Notes under the pieces: model-generated | Seen by the model: the letters and a program-made list of their open reading frames with translations, nothing else | Told to the model about the DNA's origin: nothing | The model's database searches: none | Position numbers and translations under genes: made by a program | Part shown: positions 19,062 through 27,146 of the stretch, piece after piece | Numbering within the stretch: position 1 is the first letter of the stretch | Layout: the number at the start of each line of letters is the position of its first letter | Origin: Synergistales bacterium 54_24 | Lineage (GTDB): Bacteria > Synergistota > Synergistia > Synergistales > Thermosynergistaceae | Assembly: GCA_001508935.1 (NCBI GenBank) | Contig: LGFQ01000005.1 | Span: 1-40,163, forward strand | Direction of reading: 5' to 3' | Length of the DNA stretch: 40,163 nt

Positions 19062-20096
19062 TCACTCAATTTCGCCGTTGACCCCCTTACCCAAAAGATA
19101 TATGGCCACTAACGCTCCTAAGAGCACCGGAATATAGGCCGTGAACACGCGCCACAGCAAAGCCGTCACGCCGGCCATATTCCAGGGCACCAAGAGCTTG
19201 AAAATGGCCGTTGCCCCGCCTTCGGCCACACCGCTGGCTCCAGGAGTAGGTACAAAATAAAGGACAAAGGTAAAGACCGCCTGAAGCATCATCGCCGCCA
19301 TCAAATCAGCAGGTAAATCCATGGACCAAGCCAAAAAAGGCAAGACGAGAAACGAACAAAAGAGCTGCAAAAAGGTAAGAGCGAGGGCTATCATGCATCG
19401 CCTTAAGCCAGAGGAAAACAATGCCCGAAAGTTCTCGTAATAGTTATCTATCTCTCGATTGGAGAAGCGTATCACCTTGAAGGCCAAACGGTCTTTTATG
19501 ATCCCAATATTCTTCAGCCGAACCGTTAAACCTCCTATCAAGCGCTTCATAAGCTTGGGCCGCAGCAAGCTCAGCGCGGTCGCAAACCAAATCCCAAGGA
19601 CTACTACGGTAACATAGCCGAACAAGCCTTCGATCAGGGTCTGCCCGGCCAAAATCTGAGGTTGCAGAAAGAGCGCGACAATAGCCATCGCTCCTAACAA
19701 AAAAAGCACCATGAGCGTCTTCGTCAGGGTTACGGCTACGCCTTTGCCAACGTTTACGCCGTTTTTATAGAGCACATAAACCTGAAAAGGTCCTCCGCCG
19801 CTCTGCATTGGGGTTATCGCCGAGCCGAAGTAGTTGAGAAATGTGAGATAAAGCCCCATCTTGAAGGAAATGCGCTCGCCTGCGGCTTCCACCAGAACCT
19901 TAAAGCGCAAGGCCTCGAAGAACCAGGACAAAGCCGCCGCCGAAAAAGCGAGCAAGAAAAACCGCTTGTTTATGGAGGAAAGCGAGCTCCACGTATCGGC
20001 ATCTACAGTAAAAAAGAGCATTATTAAGGCCGTTATCACGGCCAAGCCTATAAATATCGCCAAACCCTTGCGCAAAGAGAAAGGAATCGTCGGCAT
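19062..20096 (-). CDS. YbhN/UPF0104-type (LPG synthase TM-domain-like) membrane protein
   Basis: This 344-residue polytopic inner-membrane protein has about eight hydrophobic segments. It carries the family landmarks of the flippase-like domain related to the N-terminal half of MprF: LNYFGSAITPMQSGGGP (88-103) and the PTPGASGVAEGG block (284-294). MprF-related domains move lipids across the membrane, and members are often near lipid or polysaccharide genes. It lies five bases after gmhB and before an ICMT-like gene. It may handle a lipid in envelope assembly (inference). The catalytic MprF synthase domain is absent. Confidence 0.85.
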   Translation of the reverse strand: MPTIPFSLRKGLAIFIGLAVITALIMLFFTVDADTWSSLSSINKRFFLLAFSAAALSWFFEALRFKVLVEAAGERISFKMGLYLTFLNYFGSAITPMQSGGGPFQVYVLYKNGVNVGKGVAVTLTKTLMVLFLLGAMAIVALFLQPQILAGQTLIEGLFGYVTVVVLGIWFATALSLLRPKLMKRLIGGLTVRLKNIGIIKDRLAFKVIRFSNREIDNYYENFRALFSSGLRRCMIALALTFLQLFCSFLVLPFLAWSMDLPADLMAAMMLQAVFTFVLYFVPTPGASGVAEGGATAIFKLLVPWNMAGVTALLWRVFTAYIPVLLGALVAIYLLGKGVNGEIE

Positions 20097-20101
20097 AGCT
20101 T

Positions 20102-20677
20102 TTAGCCTGAGGATTTATCCGCTATCAAATGAGCCGCCGCGAGGAGGTCATCTACCACCCATTCCCCTTCTCTCAAGGGTGACAAAAGGCCGCCCTCTTC
20201 CAATATCCTCCCATAGCCGCTCCTTACCAGCACAAAGGGTAACCCGAGATTGCGGGCCATCATAAGGTCGGGCAGGTCGTCTCCCACTACCCAAGAGCCG
20301 ACAAGCCCAAGGCTCAACTCGCTGGCCGCACGCAGCAGGAGGCCAGGCTTAGGCTTTCGGCAGTCGCAATCGACCCTATAAGGGGGATCCCCCTCCGTGG
20401 GATGATGCGGGCAAAAGTAAAAGGCATCCACGGTTACACCCGTCTCTTTTAAGAGAAGCTGAATCTGCCGGTGGCTCTCCAAGACGAAATCCTCATCGAA
20501 AAAACCCCTCGCGACGCCGCTTTGGTTCGTAACGACCACCAGACTGTAACCCTTCCCCTTCAGCAACGACAGCGCCTCAGGCACACCGCTAAGCAGCTTT
20601 ATTTGAGAAAGGCGCGATAGGTATGGAACGGCCTCGATAAGCGTCCCATCCCTATCCAGAAAGATCGCTTTCCTCAC
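20102..20677 (-). CDS. gmhB: D,D-heptose 1,7-bisphosphate 7-phosphatase
   Basis: A HAD-superfamily phosphatase of 191 residues. The nucleophile motif FLDRDGT gives D8 and D10. VVTNQSG is motif II, and the zinc loop contains C89, H91, C104 and C106, which is diagnostic of GmhB. KPKPG and VGDDLPD supply motifs III and IV. It removes the 7-phosphate of heptose bisphosphate in ADP- or GDP-heptose synthesis, feeding LPS core or S-layer glycan. GTG start four bases after the preceding stop, with only a weak SD (AAGG), suggesting coupling. gmhA and a nucleotidyltransferase lie upstream in the same run. Confidence 0.93.
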   Translation of the reverse strand: MRKAIFLDRDGTLIEAVPYLSRLSQIKLLSGVPEALSLLKGKGYSLVVVTNQSGVARGFFDEDFVLESHRQIQLLLKETGVTVDAFYFCPHHPTEGDPPYRVDCDCRKPKPGLLLRAASELSLGLVGSWVVGDDLPDLMMARNLGLPFVLVRSGYGRILEEGGLLSPLREGEWVVDDLLAAAHLIADKSSG

Positions 20678-20681
20678 GGCC

Positions 20682-21290
20682 TTATTGCACTTCGCCCGAA
20701 GCCATAGCCAACAACTCGTCGATATATCGCCTCAGGTCGCTCAACGCGGGCTCGACTTCTTCCCTCAGGCGATAAGCCAGTTCGAAGAACTTGCCTTCCT
20801 CCAAGGGGCTTAGCACTCCCTCGAGCGTTTGCAACAGACGTTCGCGCGTCGTGCCCAACCCGCCGTCTCCTAAATCGGCATCGGTTATGCCCAACAGGAG
20901 CAGGCTGTTGTGAAGCACTTTGACTACCCATCCTATTCCTTCGGTCACCTGTTGTAATAAAGTGAGGGCGTCCTTATCGTATTTTTCTTCCAAGCGATCT
21001 GCGACCAGGTTGATCCCGTCGAGCAACGCGGGCATGTAGCGCTGAGTCTCCTCTAAGGATTCCGTCACCAGCTCCTTGACGGAGATGGTCACAAATTTTA
21101 CCTCCAGCCCCCCCTTCATGGAAAGAAATGCCTCTTCCTGAAGCGGTTTGCCGTCCACCAATATATCTCGGATGAAACGCCTGCTCCTGGCAGCTTCCTT
21201 TCTCGCACGCTCCAAGAGGTCTTTTCTCTCCTCCTCTAAGAGTTCCCCTTCCAGGTTTTCCCATTCCGCATCATCTATCAACACGCGCAT
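20682..21290 (-). CDS. Unrecognised protein inside the heptose cluster
   Basis: I do not recognise this 202-residue protein. The N-terminus is acidic and charged (MRVLIDDAEWENLEGELL, then a Lys/Arg-rich helix RKDLLERARKEAARSRRF). A small strand-rich section follows (IRDILVDGKPL, GGLEVKFVTISVKEL). The second half looks wholly helical (LEETQRYMPALLDGINLVADRL, LTLLQQVTEGIGWVVKVL, FFELAYRLREEVEPAL). There is no signal peptide, membrane segment or nucleotide-binding motif, so it is not an obvious sugar kinase. The ATG at 21290 has AGGGGGAGA about eight bases upstream. It lies between the nucleotidyltransferase and gmhB in the same direction. Its nearness to fliD may also matter. Confidence 0.75.
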   Translation of the reverse strand: MRVLIDDAEWENLEGELLEEERKDLLERARKEAARSRRFIRDILVDGKPLQEEAFLSMKGGLEVKFVTISVKELVTESLEETQRYMPALLDGINLVADRLEEKYDKDALTLLQQVTEGIGWVVKVLHNSLLLLGITDADLGDGGLGTTRERLLQTLEGVLSPLEEGKFFELAYRLREEVEPALSDLRRYIDELLAMASGEVQ

Positions 21291-21353
21291 GAATTCACTC
21301 TCCCCCTTTTACGCACAAAGCGGCATCTTCGCGCATCCTACATCGGCGAGATT

Positions 21354-22094
21354 TTATGATACGGATTTCAAAGATGCCATAAAGGCGGGAATTTCCCGCT
21401 GTGCTCTCGCGTAATCTTCCGGCACGCCTATGTCTATGAAAAAACCGCCCACCTCAAGGGCGCATAAAAGTTCCCCTTGCGACAAAAGGGCAGGTATTAT
21501 CTCCCCTTCCCAAGAGATCCTGCGCAAGGGGATCCTTTCTATAACAGCGCGCTTCACTCCGTAAACCCCGCCGTTTACAAGCCAGAACCCGTCATCCTTG
21601 GGCATCAAATTTTTGCCGCCGAAGGCTTTTACCCTTCCTCCCTCGTCGACGTCGAGCGGGTCCACGCGGGAAAGGTCCTTCCACGGCCTAACAGCGAAGG
21701 TGATCACGGCGCCCATGCGGCGATGAAACGACAAAAGCCTGCAATAATCCACATCCAAAAGAGTGTCCCCGTTCATGAGCAAGAAATCCTCGGCATCTAT
21801 AAGCGGGATGGCATTGCGGAGCGCCCCGCCCTTGTCGAGAGGCTCGTCCTCTACGCTGTAAGATATTTCGATCCCCCACCTGCTGCCGTCACCACAGCTC
21901 GAGATTATATCGGAGGCTTTATACCCCAAAAGAAAAAGCGCTTTCTTTACGCCCCTGAACGAAAGGAGGTCCAGCAACCAGTGGATGAACGGCCTGCCGG
22001 CTATAGAGGCAAGCGGCTTAGGCACATCTGAAACGACGGGGCGCAACCGTTTCCCCTCGCCACCAGCTAGTATTACGGCCAAAGGTCCACTCAC
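21354..22094 (-). CDS. Sugar-1-phosphate nucleotidyltransferase, HddC-like
   Basis: The protein opens with the nucleotidyltransferase signature LAVILAGGEGKRLRP and the PKPLASIAGRPFI block, followed by LLMNGDTLLDVD, where the Asp binds metal. HddC-type enzymes add GMP or AMP to heptose 1-phosphate. The GTG at 22094 overlaps the gmhA stop (GTGA) with GAGAGG eight bases upstream, giving 246 residues; a longer frame to 22202 lies wholly inside gmhA and is rejected. Neighbouring gmhA and gmhB make heptose the likeliest substrate, although mannose or glucose 1-phosphate cannot be excluded. Confidence 0.85.
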   Translation of the reverse strand: MSGPLAVILAGGEGKRLRPVVSDVPKPLASIAGRPFIHWLLDLLSFRGVKKALFLLGYKASDIISSCGDGSRWGIEISYSVEDEPLDKGGALRNAIPLIDAEDFLLMNGDTLLDVDYCRLLSFHRRMGAVITFAVRPWKDLSRVDPLDVDEGGRVKAFGGKNLMPKDDGFWLVNGGVYGVKRAVIERIPLRRISWEGEIIPALLSQGELLCALEVGGFFIDIGVPEDYARAQREIPAFMASLKSVS

Positions 22095-22663
22095 GGGAAG
22101 AGCCTCTCCTCGACCAGGGCGCAGATGATGTGCCCCCAAGTGATATGGAGCTCCTGGATGCGCGGCGTATCGTGCGATGGAGCCTCGAGCAGCACCTTGC
22201 AATAGGGCTTCATATCGCCCCCTCCCTCGCCGGTCAAGCCTATGGTTATCATGCCGTGTTCCGCGCCCCAGCGCACCGCATTGACGACATTCGCGCTGTA
22301 TCCGCTCGTCGAAATGCCAATCAGGGCATCTCCCGGCCCGGCGAGCCCTTCGAGCTGTCGCACGAATATCTCATCGTAAGAGAAGTCGTTGGCGATGGCG
22401 GTCACGGCGCTGGTGTTCGTATGGAGCGCGAGGGCTGGGAGTGAAGGGCGCACTTTGCGGAATTTCCCCAATAGCTCGGCCGCTAAGTGCTGCGCATCAG
22501 CGGCCGAACCGCCGTTGCCGCAAAAAAAGGCCCGCTTGCCCGACGAAAATACCTCTATCAGCAGACGCGCCGCTTCCGCTACGGGTTTCAGGTCTCGCAT
22601 CGCCCTTTGTTTTAACGCTATAGACGCTTCCATGTCTTCCTTTATGCGCTCCTCCAAAGGCAC
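22091..22663 (-). CDS. gmhA: Sedoheptulose 7-phosphate isomerase
   Basis: GmhA converts sedoheptulose 7-phosphate to D,D-heptose 7-phosphate, the first step of the heptose pathway. The 190-residue SIS-domain protein shows FFCGNGGSAADAQHLAAELLGKF (47-69, with E64 as likely base), the phosphate loop ISTSGYSANV (117-125), and H173 in IQELHITWGHI (169-179), the second catalytic residue. The GTG at 22663 follows a strong purine run (GGAGGGGG) at short spacing; a TTG two codons later is possible. It is the first gene of the minus-strand cluster, divergent from fliD. Confidence 0.95.
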   Translation of the reverse strand: MPLEERIKEDMEASIALKQRAMRDLKPVAEAARLLIEVFSSGKRAFFCGNGGSAADAQHLAAELLGKFRKVRPSLPALALHTNTSAVTAIANDFSYDEIFVRQLEGLAGPGDALIGISTSGYSANVVNAVRWGAEHGMITIGLTGEGGGDMKPYCKVLLEAPSHDTPRIQELHITWGHIICALVEERLFP

Positions 22664-22680
22664 ACCCCCTCCACCGGTTT

Positions 22681-22707
22681 ATTCTATCACGGGAGCTTTT
22701 ATAGAAT
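22681..22707. repeat. Inverted repeat between gmhA and fliD
   Basis: ATTCTAT (22681-22687) and ATAGAAT (22701-22707) are exact reverse complements around 13 bases. It sits in the 124-base divergent region, about 18 bases before the gmhA start. On the reverse strand one arm contains TAGAAT, which could be a -10 box, but no matching -35 is clear. Possible operator or chance. I could not define a convincing fliD promoter in the rest of this region. Confidence 0.4.
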
Positions 22708-22787
22708 CGCTTGCGCCCTGCCGCTTTAGCGAAGGCAGAAAACATCCGAGAACAATATGACAACTTGTATTTTATGGAGGTCATCCT

Positions 22788-24251
22788 ATGGCTGATTATA
22801 CAGCACCGCTGTTTCAAGTGACGGGCCTCGCTTCCGGCATAGACTGGGGGCAGATGATCGACAAAATGATGGAGGCAGCCAGGAAGCCCGAAGAGTTCTG
22901 GCAGGCCGAAAAGGATACGCTCGAACTGAAGGTGGGGCTGTATAACGAATTTTCCGCCTATCTAAAGACGCTGCGCAGCTCTATCTCTCCCTTGAAGCTT
23001 TCGGGCACGTTCACCGCCAAGGAGGCCGAACTCACCCCTCTTTCACCTACTACAGATCCTTCATCCGTGCTCGCAATTACGGCTACACCCGAGGCAGAAA
23101 TAAACAGATACGAAATCGAGGTATTGCAAAAGGCCGCGGCTGAGATGCGCATCAGCAACCCCCTCTCCGGGATACTCGGAGACGCAGACATCACGGATTC
23201 CTATTTTTATATAAAAGTAGGAGACATGCGGGCCAAGGTCAACCTTCATCCCGCAGACACCCTTTCTGATGTGGCGGCACGTATAAACGAAGCCGTAGAC
23301 GAAAGCACGGACGAAGCGCTCCCCATCCAGGCGCGCGTCTTCGATAACCGCCTCGTAATCGAAAGTACGCAGACCGGCACAGAAGCTGCTTTCTCGTTAG
23401 AAGACGAATATCCTCAGGGGACACTTGCCAAGTTAGGACTGGATTTGGATGATCCAGATCACCACATATCAGCACAAGACGCAAAATTGGTTGTCGATGG
23501 TGTAAGCGTTACGCGCTCGAGCAACGAAATCTCAGATTTAATCCAAGGGCTTACGCTTAATATAAACGGGGTAGGAAAAGTAAGAGCGGATATAGTCTTA
23601 GACGCCCAAAATGCGGTTGAATCCATTCAAAGCTTCGTAGAGGCCTACAACGACACCATGGATTGGATCAACGTGCGACTGCAAGAGGAGAAAGTCAAAG
23701 AGCCGAAGTCTGAGCTCGAGGCCCAGAGAGGGCTCCTGCGCGGGGATTCTATCCTATGGCAGGCAAAAGCTCACCTTCGCCAAATTGTAGCCAACCCCCT
23801 GTCGTTAGATGGCTTCTCTCAGCTCTCTCAAATCGGCATAACGACAGAGTCAATCGACTACGGCAAGAGCGGCAAACTCGAATTCGACACCGATAAATTC
23901 ATGGCGGCAATGACGGAAGACCCTCAAAGTGTGGCAGACCTGGTAAACGGCGTCGCGAACAAGTTCGAAAGCTATCTCGCCAACATGGTCGATGCCGTTC
24001 CTGTCGCCATAGGAGGAAGCACGGCGCCGAGAGGGCGCGTGCCAAGCCAGATTCAAAACCTACAAGAGCAAATTCGGTCGATCGACAAAAGGATAGCGGA
24101 CTTCGAGGAGCGCCTTTCTATCCGCCAGAGAGGGTTATATGAGCAGTTTAGCCAGATGGAAAACACGCTGGCGCAGTTGAATCAGCAAGCCTCGTGGCTC
24201 GCCAGCGTCCTTGGCATTTTATCGAGCGCTAACACCGCATCGAATTCATGA
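22788..24251 (+). CDS. fliD: Flagellar hook-associated protein 2 (filament cap)
   Basis: FliD caps the growing flagellar filament and helps flagellin fold; it is exported by the flagellar type III system and needs no signal peptide. The N-terminal domain shows VTGLASGIDWGQMIDKMMEAARKP, and the middle is hypervariable. The C-terminal FliD domain has LSQIGITTESIDYGKSGKLEFD, then a coiled coil ending IADFEERLSIRQRGLYEQFSQMENTLAQLNQQASWL. 487 residues is a normal length. The ATG follows GGAGG by about eight bases. It is a single flagellar gene here, with no other flagellar genes beside it. Confidence 0.95.
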   Translation: MADYTAPLFQVTGLASGIDWGQMIDKMMEAARKPEEFWQAEKDTLELKVGLYNEFSAYLKTLRSSISPLKLSGTFTAKEAELTPLSPTTDPSSVLAITATPEAEINRYEIEVLQKAAAEMRISNPLSGILGDADITDSYFYIKVGDMRAKVNLHPADTLSDVAARINEAVDESTDEALPIQARVFDNRLVIESTQTGTEAAFSLEDEYPQGTLAKLGLDLDDPDHHISAQDAKLVVDGVSVTRSSNEISDLIQGLTLNINGVGKVRADIVLDAQNAVESIQSFVEAYNDTMDWINVRLQEEKVKEPKSELEAQRGLLRGDSILWQAKAHLRQIVANPLSLDGFSQLSQIGITTESIDYGKSGKLEFDTDKFMAAMTEDPQSVADLVNGVANKFESYLANMVDAVPVAIGGSTAPRGRVPSQIQNLQEQIRSIDKRIADFEERLSIRQRGLYEQFSQMENTLAQLNQQASWLASVLGILSSANTASNS

Positions 24252-24260
24252 CGCGATAGC

Positions 24261-24923
24261 CTAAGCGCGGCCATCCTTCTGCCGGCCCCTCTGCACCAGG
24301 CCCAAGCGCCAGGCCATGATGGCCGCTTGTGTCCTGTCGCGCAAGCCCAACTTCCTCAGGATGCGGGTCACATGGTTCTTTACGGTTTTTTCAGAAACGA
24401 CCATCTTTTGCGCTATCTCCTCGTTCTTCAATCCTTGAGAAAGCCAGTAAAAGGTCTCCTTTTCTTTGGGCGTGAGATTGCACAGCGGCTCGTCGTTGTC
24501 TTCGTGAAACGCAATCAGCAACTTCCCCGCCACCTTCGGATCTACATAGGGCTCCCCTCTGGCCACCGACCTGAGGGCAGAAAGCAATTCTGAGTAGCCG
24601 GACTCCTTCAGCAGGTATCCGTGCACGCCAGCTGACGAGAGCGCAAAAAGGGACTCCTCGTCGTCGTAGGCCGTGATCGCCAAAAAGCGCACAGGAAGCG
24701 AGTCGTTCTTGACCTGCCTTATCACCTGCACGCCGTCTCCCTTTGGCATGTTTATATCGAGCAGCACGACATCGGGCTTCTTATCGGCGACCACCCGCAC
24801 GGCCTCCTCGCCGTCTTTGGCCTCACCGATCACTTCCACATCCGGCTCCAGTTCCAGCAATTTCTTGAGGCCATCGCGGAAGAGGCGATGGTCATCGACC
24901 AGCACAACCCGAATAGTCTGCAA
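24261..24923 (-). CDS. NarL/LuxR-family response regulator (orphan)
   Basis: The N-terminal receiver domain has the acidic pair D10-D11, the phospho-acceptor D56 (VVLLDINMP), T84 and K106. The C-terminal LuxR-type helix-turn-helix (about 150-210) shows LTPKEKETFYWLSQGLKNEEIAQKM and VSEKTVKNHVTRILRKLGL. The start is TTG at 24923, since no ATG fits; GGGAGGTG lies ten bases upstream. No histidine kinase is adjacent. It converges on fliD with nine bases between stops, so a motility link is possible but not shown. Confidence 0.93.
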   Translation of the reverse strand: MQTIRVVLVDDHRLFRDGLKKLLELEPDVEVIGEAKDGEEAVRVVADKKPDVVLLDINMPKGDGVQVIRQVKNDSLPVRFLAITAYDDEESLFALSSAGVHGYLLKESGYSELLSALRSVARGEPYVDPKVAGKLLIAFHEDNDEPLCNLTPKEKETFYWLSQGLKNEEIAQKMVVSEKTVKNHVTRILRKLGLRDRTQAAIMAWRLGLVQRGRQKDGRA

Positions 24924-24962
24924 CTATTAAAAACACCTCCCTAAGGGGCAAACGGGCGATAC

Positions 24963-24990
24963 TTGCAAAAACATGAGATATCATGATTAT
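24963..24990 (+). promoter_or_regulatory. Weak candidate promoter before the TtcA-like gene
   Basis: TTGCAA (24963-24968), 16 bases and GATTAT (24985-24990) are spaced like a sigma-70 promoter, but the -10 matches at only four of six positions. A small palindrome, CATGA-GATA-TCATG (24972-24985), lies within the spacer and could be an operator. Confidence 0.3.
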
Positions 24991-25030
24991 AGCAGCGAAG
25001 GATCGTCGAAATCGTCAAGGGGGCATCGCT

Positions 25031-25780
25031 TTGAACAAGGCGGACATATTTACGTCGCTTTCAAACGATACGAGACGAAAGGTAGGAGAAGCGGTCGCGG
25101 ATTTCGCCATGATAAGTCCCTCGGATACCATATGCGTATCGCTTTCAGGAGGCAAAGACAGCCTGCTTCTCCTCGCGGCCTTGGCGAGGTTGCGCCGTGT
25201 AGCTCCAAAGCCTTTCACCCTGAAGGCCTGCACGCTCGACCCTACGGGGGGAGAGCTCGATCTTTCCCCCCTGGAGGACTTTTGCCGCTCTCTCGACGTG
25301 CAGCTGCGCACCACCAGATATCCCATTTACTCCATAATCCGCTCCCGCAGAGAGGATTCCCCCTGCAGTTTTTGCGCCAACATGAGGCGTGGCATCCTGT
25401 GCAGTATGGCCCAAAAAGAGGGAGGCCAAGCGCTCGCGCTCGGCCACCACCTCGATGACGCGCTCGAAACGGCCCTTTTAAACCTCTTCTTCGCGGGCCG
25501 CTTCGCGCCCCTTTCTCCCAAGATCTGGATGAGCCGCTCACAACTCTGGGCCATCAGGCCGCTCATCTATCTGGAGGAGCGGTCCATAGAGTCGGAGGCG
25601 AAGAGGTTGAACCTGCCCGTTATACAATCCAGCTGCCCTTTCGCCAAAGGAAATCGCCGCACTTTGATAAAGCAACTCGTCAAAGAGCTGGAAGAAAGGT
25701 CTTCCGTCTCCGTAAAGAGCAATGCGCTCGGCGCCCTAAAAGCCATTTGGAAAGGGCAAAGGGCTAAACCACGAGCCTGA
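25031..25780 (+). CDS. TtcA-like PP-loop ATPase (tRNA 2-thiolation family)
   Basis: Members adenylate a tRNA base and replace oxygen with sulfur (C32 in TtcA). The PP-loop VSLSGGKDS is at about 37-44. Three cysteines match the TtcA iron-sulfur pattern: C112 and C115 (CSFC) and C202 (SSCPF). GHHLDDALETALLN is the second family motif. The TTG at 25031 is chosen because AAGGGGG lies seven bases upstream; it gives 249 residues. An ATG at 24983 falls in the candidate promoter. Its 3' end overlaps the convergent pgi by 17 bases. The exact tRNA position modified is uncertain. Confidence 0.87.
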   Translation: MNKADIFTSLSNDTRRKVGEAVADFAMISPSDTICVSLSGGKDSLLLLAALARLRRVAPKPFTLKACTLDPTGGELDLSPLEDFCRSLDVQLRTTRYPIYSIIRSRREDSPCSFCANMRRGILCSMAQKEGGQALALGHHLDDALETALLNLFFAGRFAPLSPKIWMSRSQLWAIRPLIYLEERSIESEAKRLNLPVIQSSCPFAKGNRRTLIKQLVKELEERSSVSVKSNALGALKAIWKGQRAKPRA

Positions 25781-27146
25781 ACGATTCTATCAGGCCGAAG
25801 TGCCCCGCTACATCCCTCGCCTCGTCCTCAAATCCCTTGCGCCCCAACAAACCGTAGGCATACCGTTTGCTCTGCTCCACCCCAGGTTGATCGAAGGGAT
25901 TTACCCCGTAGAGCGCGCCGCACAGAGCGGTCACGTATTCCCACAAAAAAATTAACGCACCGAGGTTGTGCTCCTCCAGCCGCGGCAGCTCCATCCATAT
26001 GACCGGGCGGCCAGCCTTGACCAAGGCCGCAGCTGTTGCCTTGGCCTCTTCGTTCAAGATGTCGCCTAACTTCTGACCTTTTAGGTATGAAAAATCCTTG
26101 AGGCTCTTTTCTTCGCAGCCGAAAGGGATCGATAGATCGCCCAGCGTCTCTCGCACCTCGAGGAGCGTAAACAGCTTATCGTCGGGGCCTTCGGAATAAA
26201 GCTGAAGCTGGGAGTGCTGGTCCACAGCTCCAAGGGCACGGATCGGGGTCGATCCCTTGCCGCCCTTGCCGAGGCTTTCAGCCCAAAGCTGAGCGAACCA
26301 CTCGGTAAAGTCCTTCAGCGCATCGGCATAGGGCATGAGGACGGCCATGTTGCGCCCTCTCACCGAGTGCAGGTAGTGAAGGCCGGCCAAAAGCCACGCC
26401 GGGTTTTCGAAGAGAGAGTTCGCGGCGGAGAGCTTAAGGTCCATCTCTTGAGCCCCTTTTAAGAGAGACTCCACCTCTATGTCGAGCGTCGCAGCGGAGA
26501 GCAACCCGACAGGAGAGAGCACGGAATAGCGCCCCCCTACGCTCTGGGGGATAGGAAGGCTCCTGCACCCGACCTCATCGGCAAATCGCCTCAAAATCCC
26601 CGAGTGAGGATCGGTTACCACGACGAAGTGATCTTTTGCCGATTCGCCGAAGAGATCTGTCATCTTCTGCCATGCCCAAAGAAATTGCACCGCAGTTTCG
26701 GTGGTCTGCCCCGACTTGCTCACCACCACAAAGGCCGTTTTAGATGGATCGACGAGCTCCCATATGGCGAGGATGTTTCGCGAATCTAAATTTTCCATTA
26801 AATAAAAACGAGGCCCGTGGCGCTCTTCCCTGGAAAATTCGTTATAGTAGGGCGGCAGGAGAGCTCCATGGAGCATCCTGTTGCCCAAGGCAGATCCGCC
26901 TATGCCGATCTGAATGAGCGCATCGAACCGCGAAAGCCAGCGAGAGGCTTCGAGCACCTGCGTTATGTCCTGATAGGGAAGTTTGAGCCATCCAAAACCG
27001 TCTTCGTCCCTTTCACAGCCAGACCTAAGCCACTCATCGGCGCGTCTTAGCTGCGGCTCGAGCAGTTCAAGGTCTTTTTTGCTCACGTCGTCTTCGCGCA
27101 ATGCCCCGCCTAAAGCGATAGCCATGAGTTCGCTCAAGTATCTCAC
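25764..27146 (-). CDS. pgi: Glucose-6-phosphate isomerase
   Basis: Pgi interconverts glucose 6-phosphate and fructose 6-phosphate in glycolysis and gluconeogenesis. The 460-residue protein has IQIGIGGSALGNRML, the sugar-phosphate loop VVSKSGQTTETAVQFLWAW, the active-site His region GAVDQHSQLQLYSEGPDD, and the C-terminal catalytic-lysine region GVEQSKRYAYG. This is the shorter Bacillus/Thermotoga-type form. The GTG at 27146 overlaps the folB stop (GTGA). Its last 17 bases overlap the convergent TtcA-like gene. Confidence 0.96.
   Translation of the reverse strand: MRYLSELMAIALGGALREDDVSKKDLELLEPQLRRADEWLRSGCERDEDGFGWLKLPYQDITQVLEASRWLSRFDALIQIGIGGSALGNRMLHGALLPPYYNEFSREERHGPRFYLMENLDSRNILAIWELVDPSKTAFVVVSKSGQTTETAVQFLWAWQKMTDLFGESAKDHFVVVTDPHSGILRRFADEVGCRSLPIPQSVGGRYSVLSPVGLLSAATLDIEVESLLKGAQEMDLKLSAANSLFENPAWLLAGLHYLHSVRGRNMAVLMPYADALKDFTEWFAQLWAESLGKGGKGSTPIRALGAVDQHSQLQLYSEGPDDKLFTLLEVRETLGDLSIPFGCEEKSLKDFSYLKGQKLGDILNEEAKATAAALVKAGRPVIWMELPRLEEHNLGALIFLWEYVTALCGALYGVNPFDQPGVEQSKRYAYGLLGRKGFEDEARDVAGHFGLIESFRLVV

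Noticed and set aside
22095-22202. N-terminal extension of the nucleotidyltransferase to 22202
   Set aside because: It lies wholly within gmhA in another frame, and its residues are low-complexity and unlike the family. The GTG at 22094 with SD gives the normal start.
22664-22787. Sigma-28-type flagellar promoter before fliD
   Set aside because: TAAAG occurs only on the opposite strand (toward gmhA), and the CCGAGAA on the fliD strand lacks a properly spaced -35. Too weak to call.
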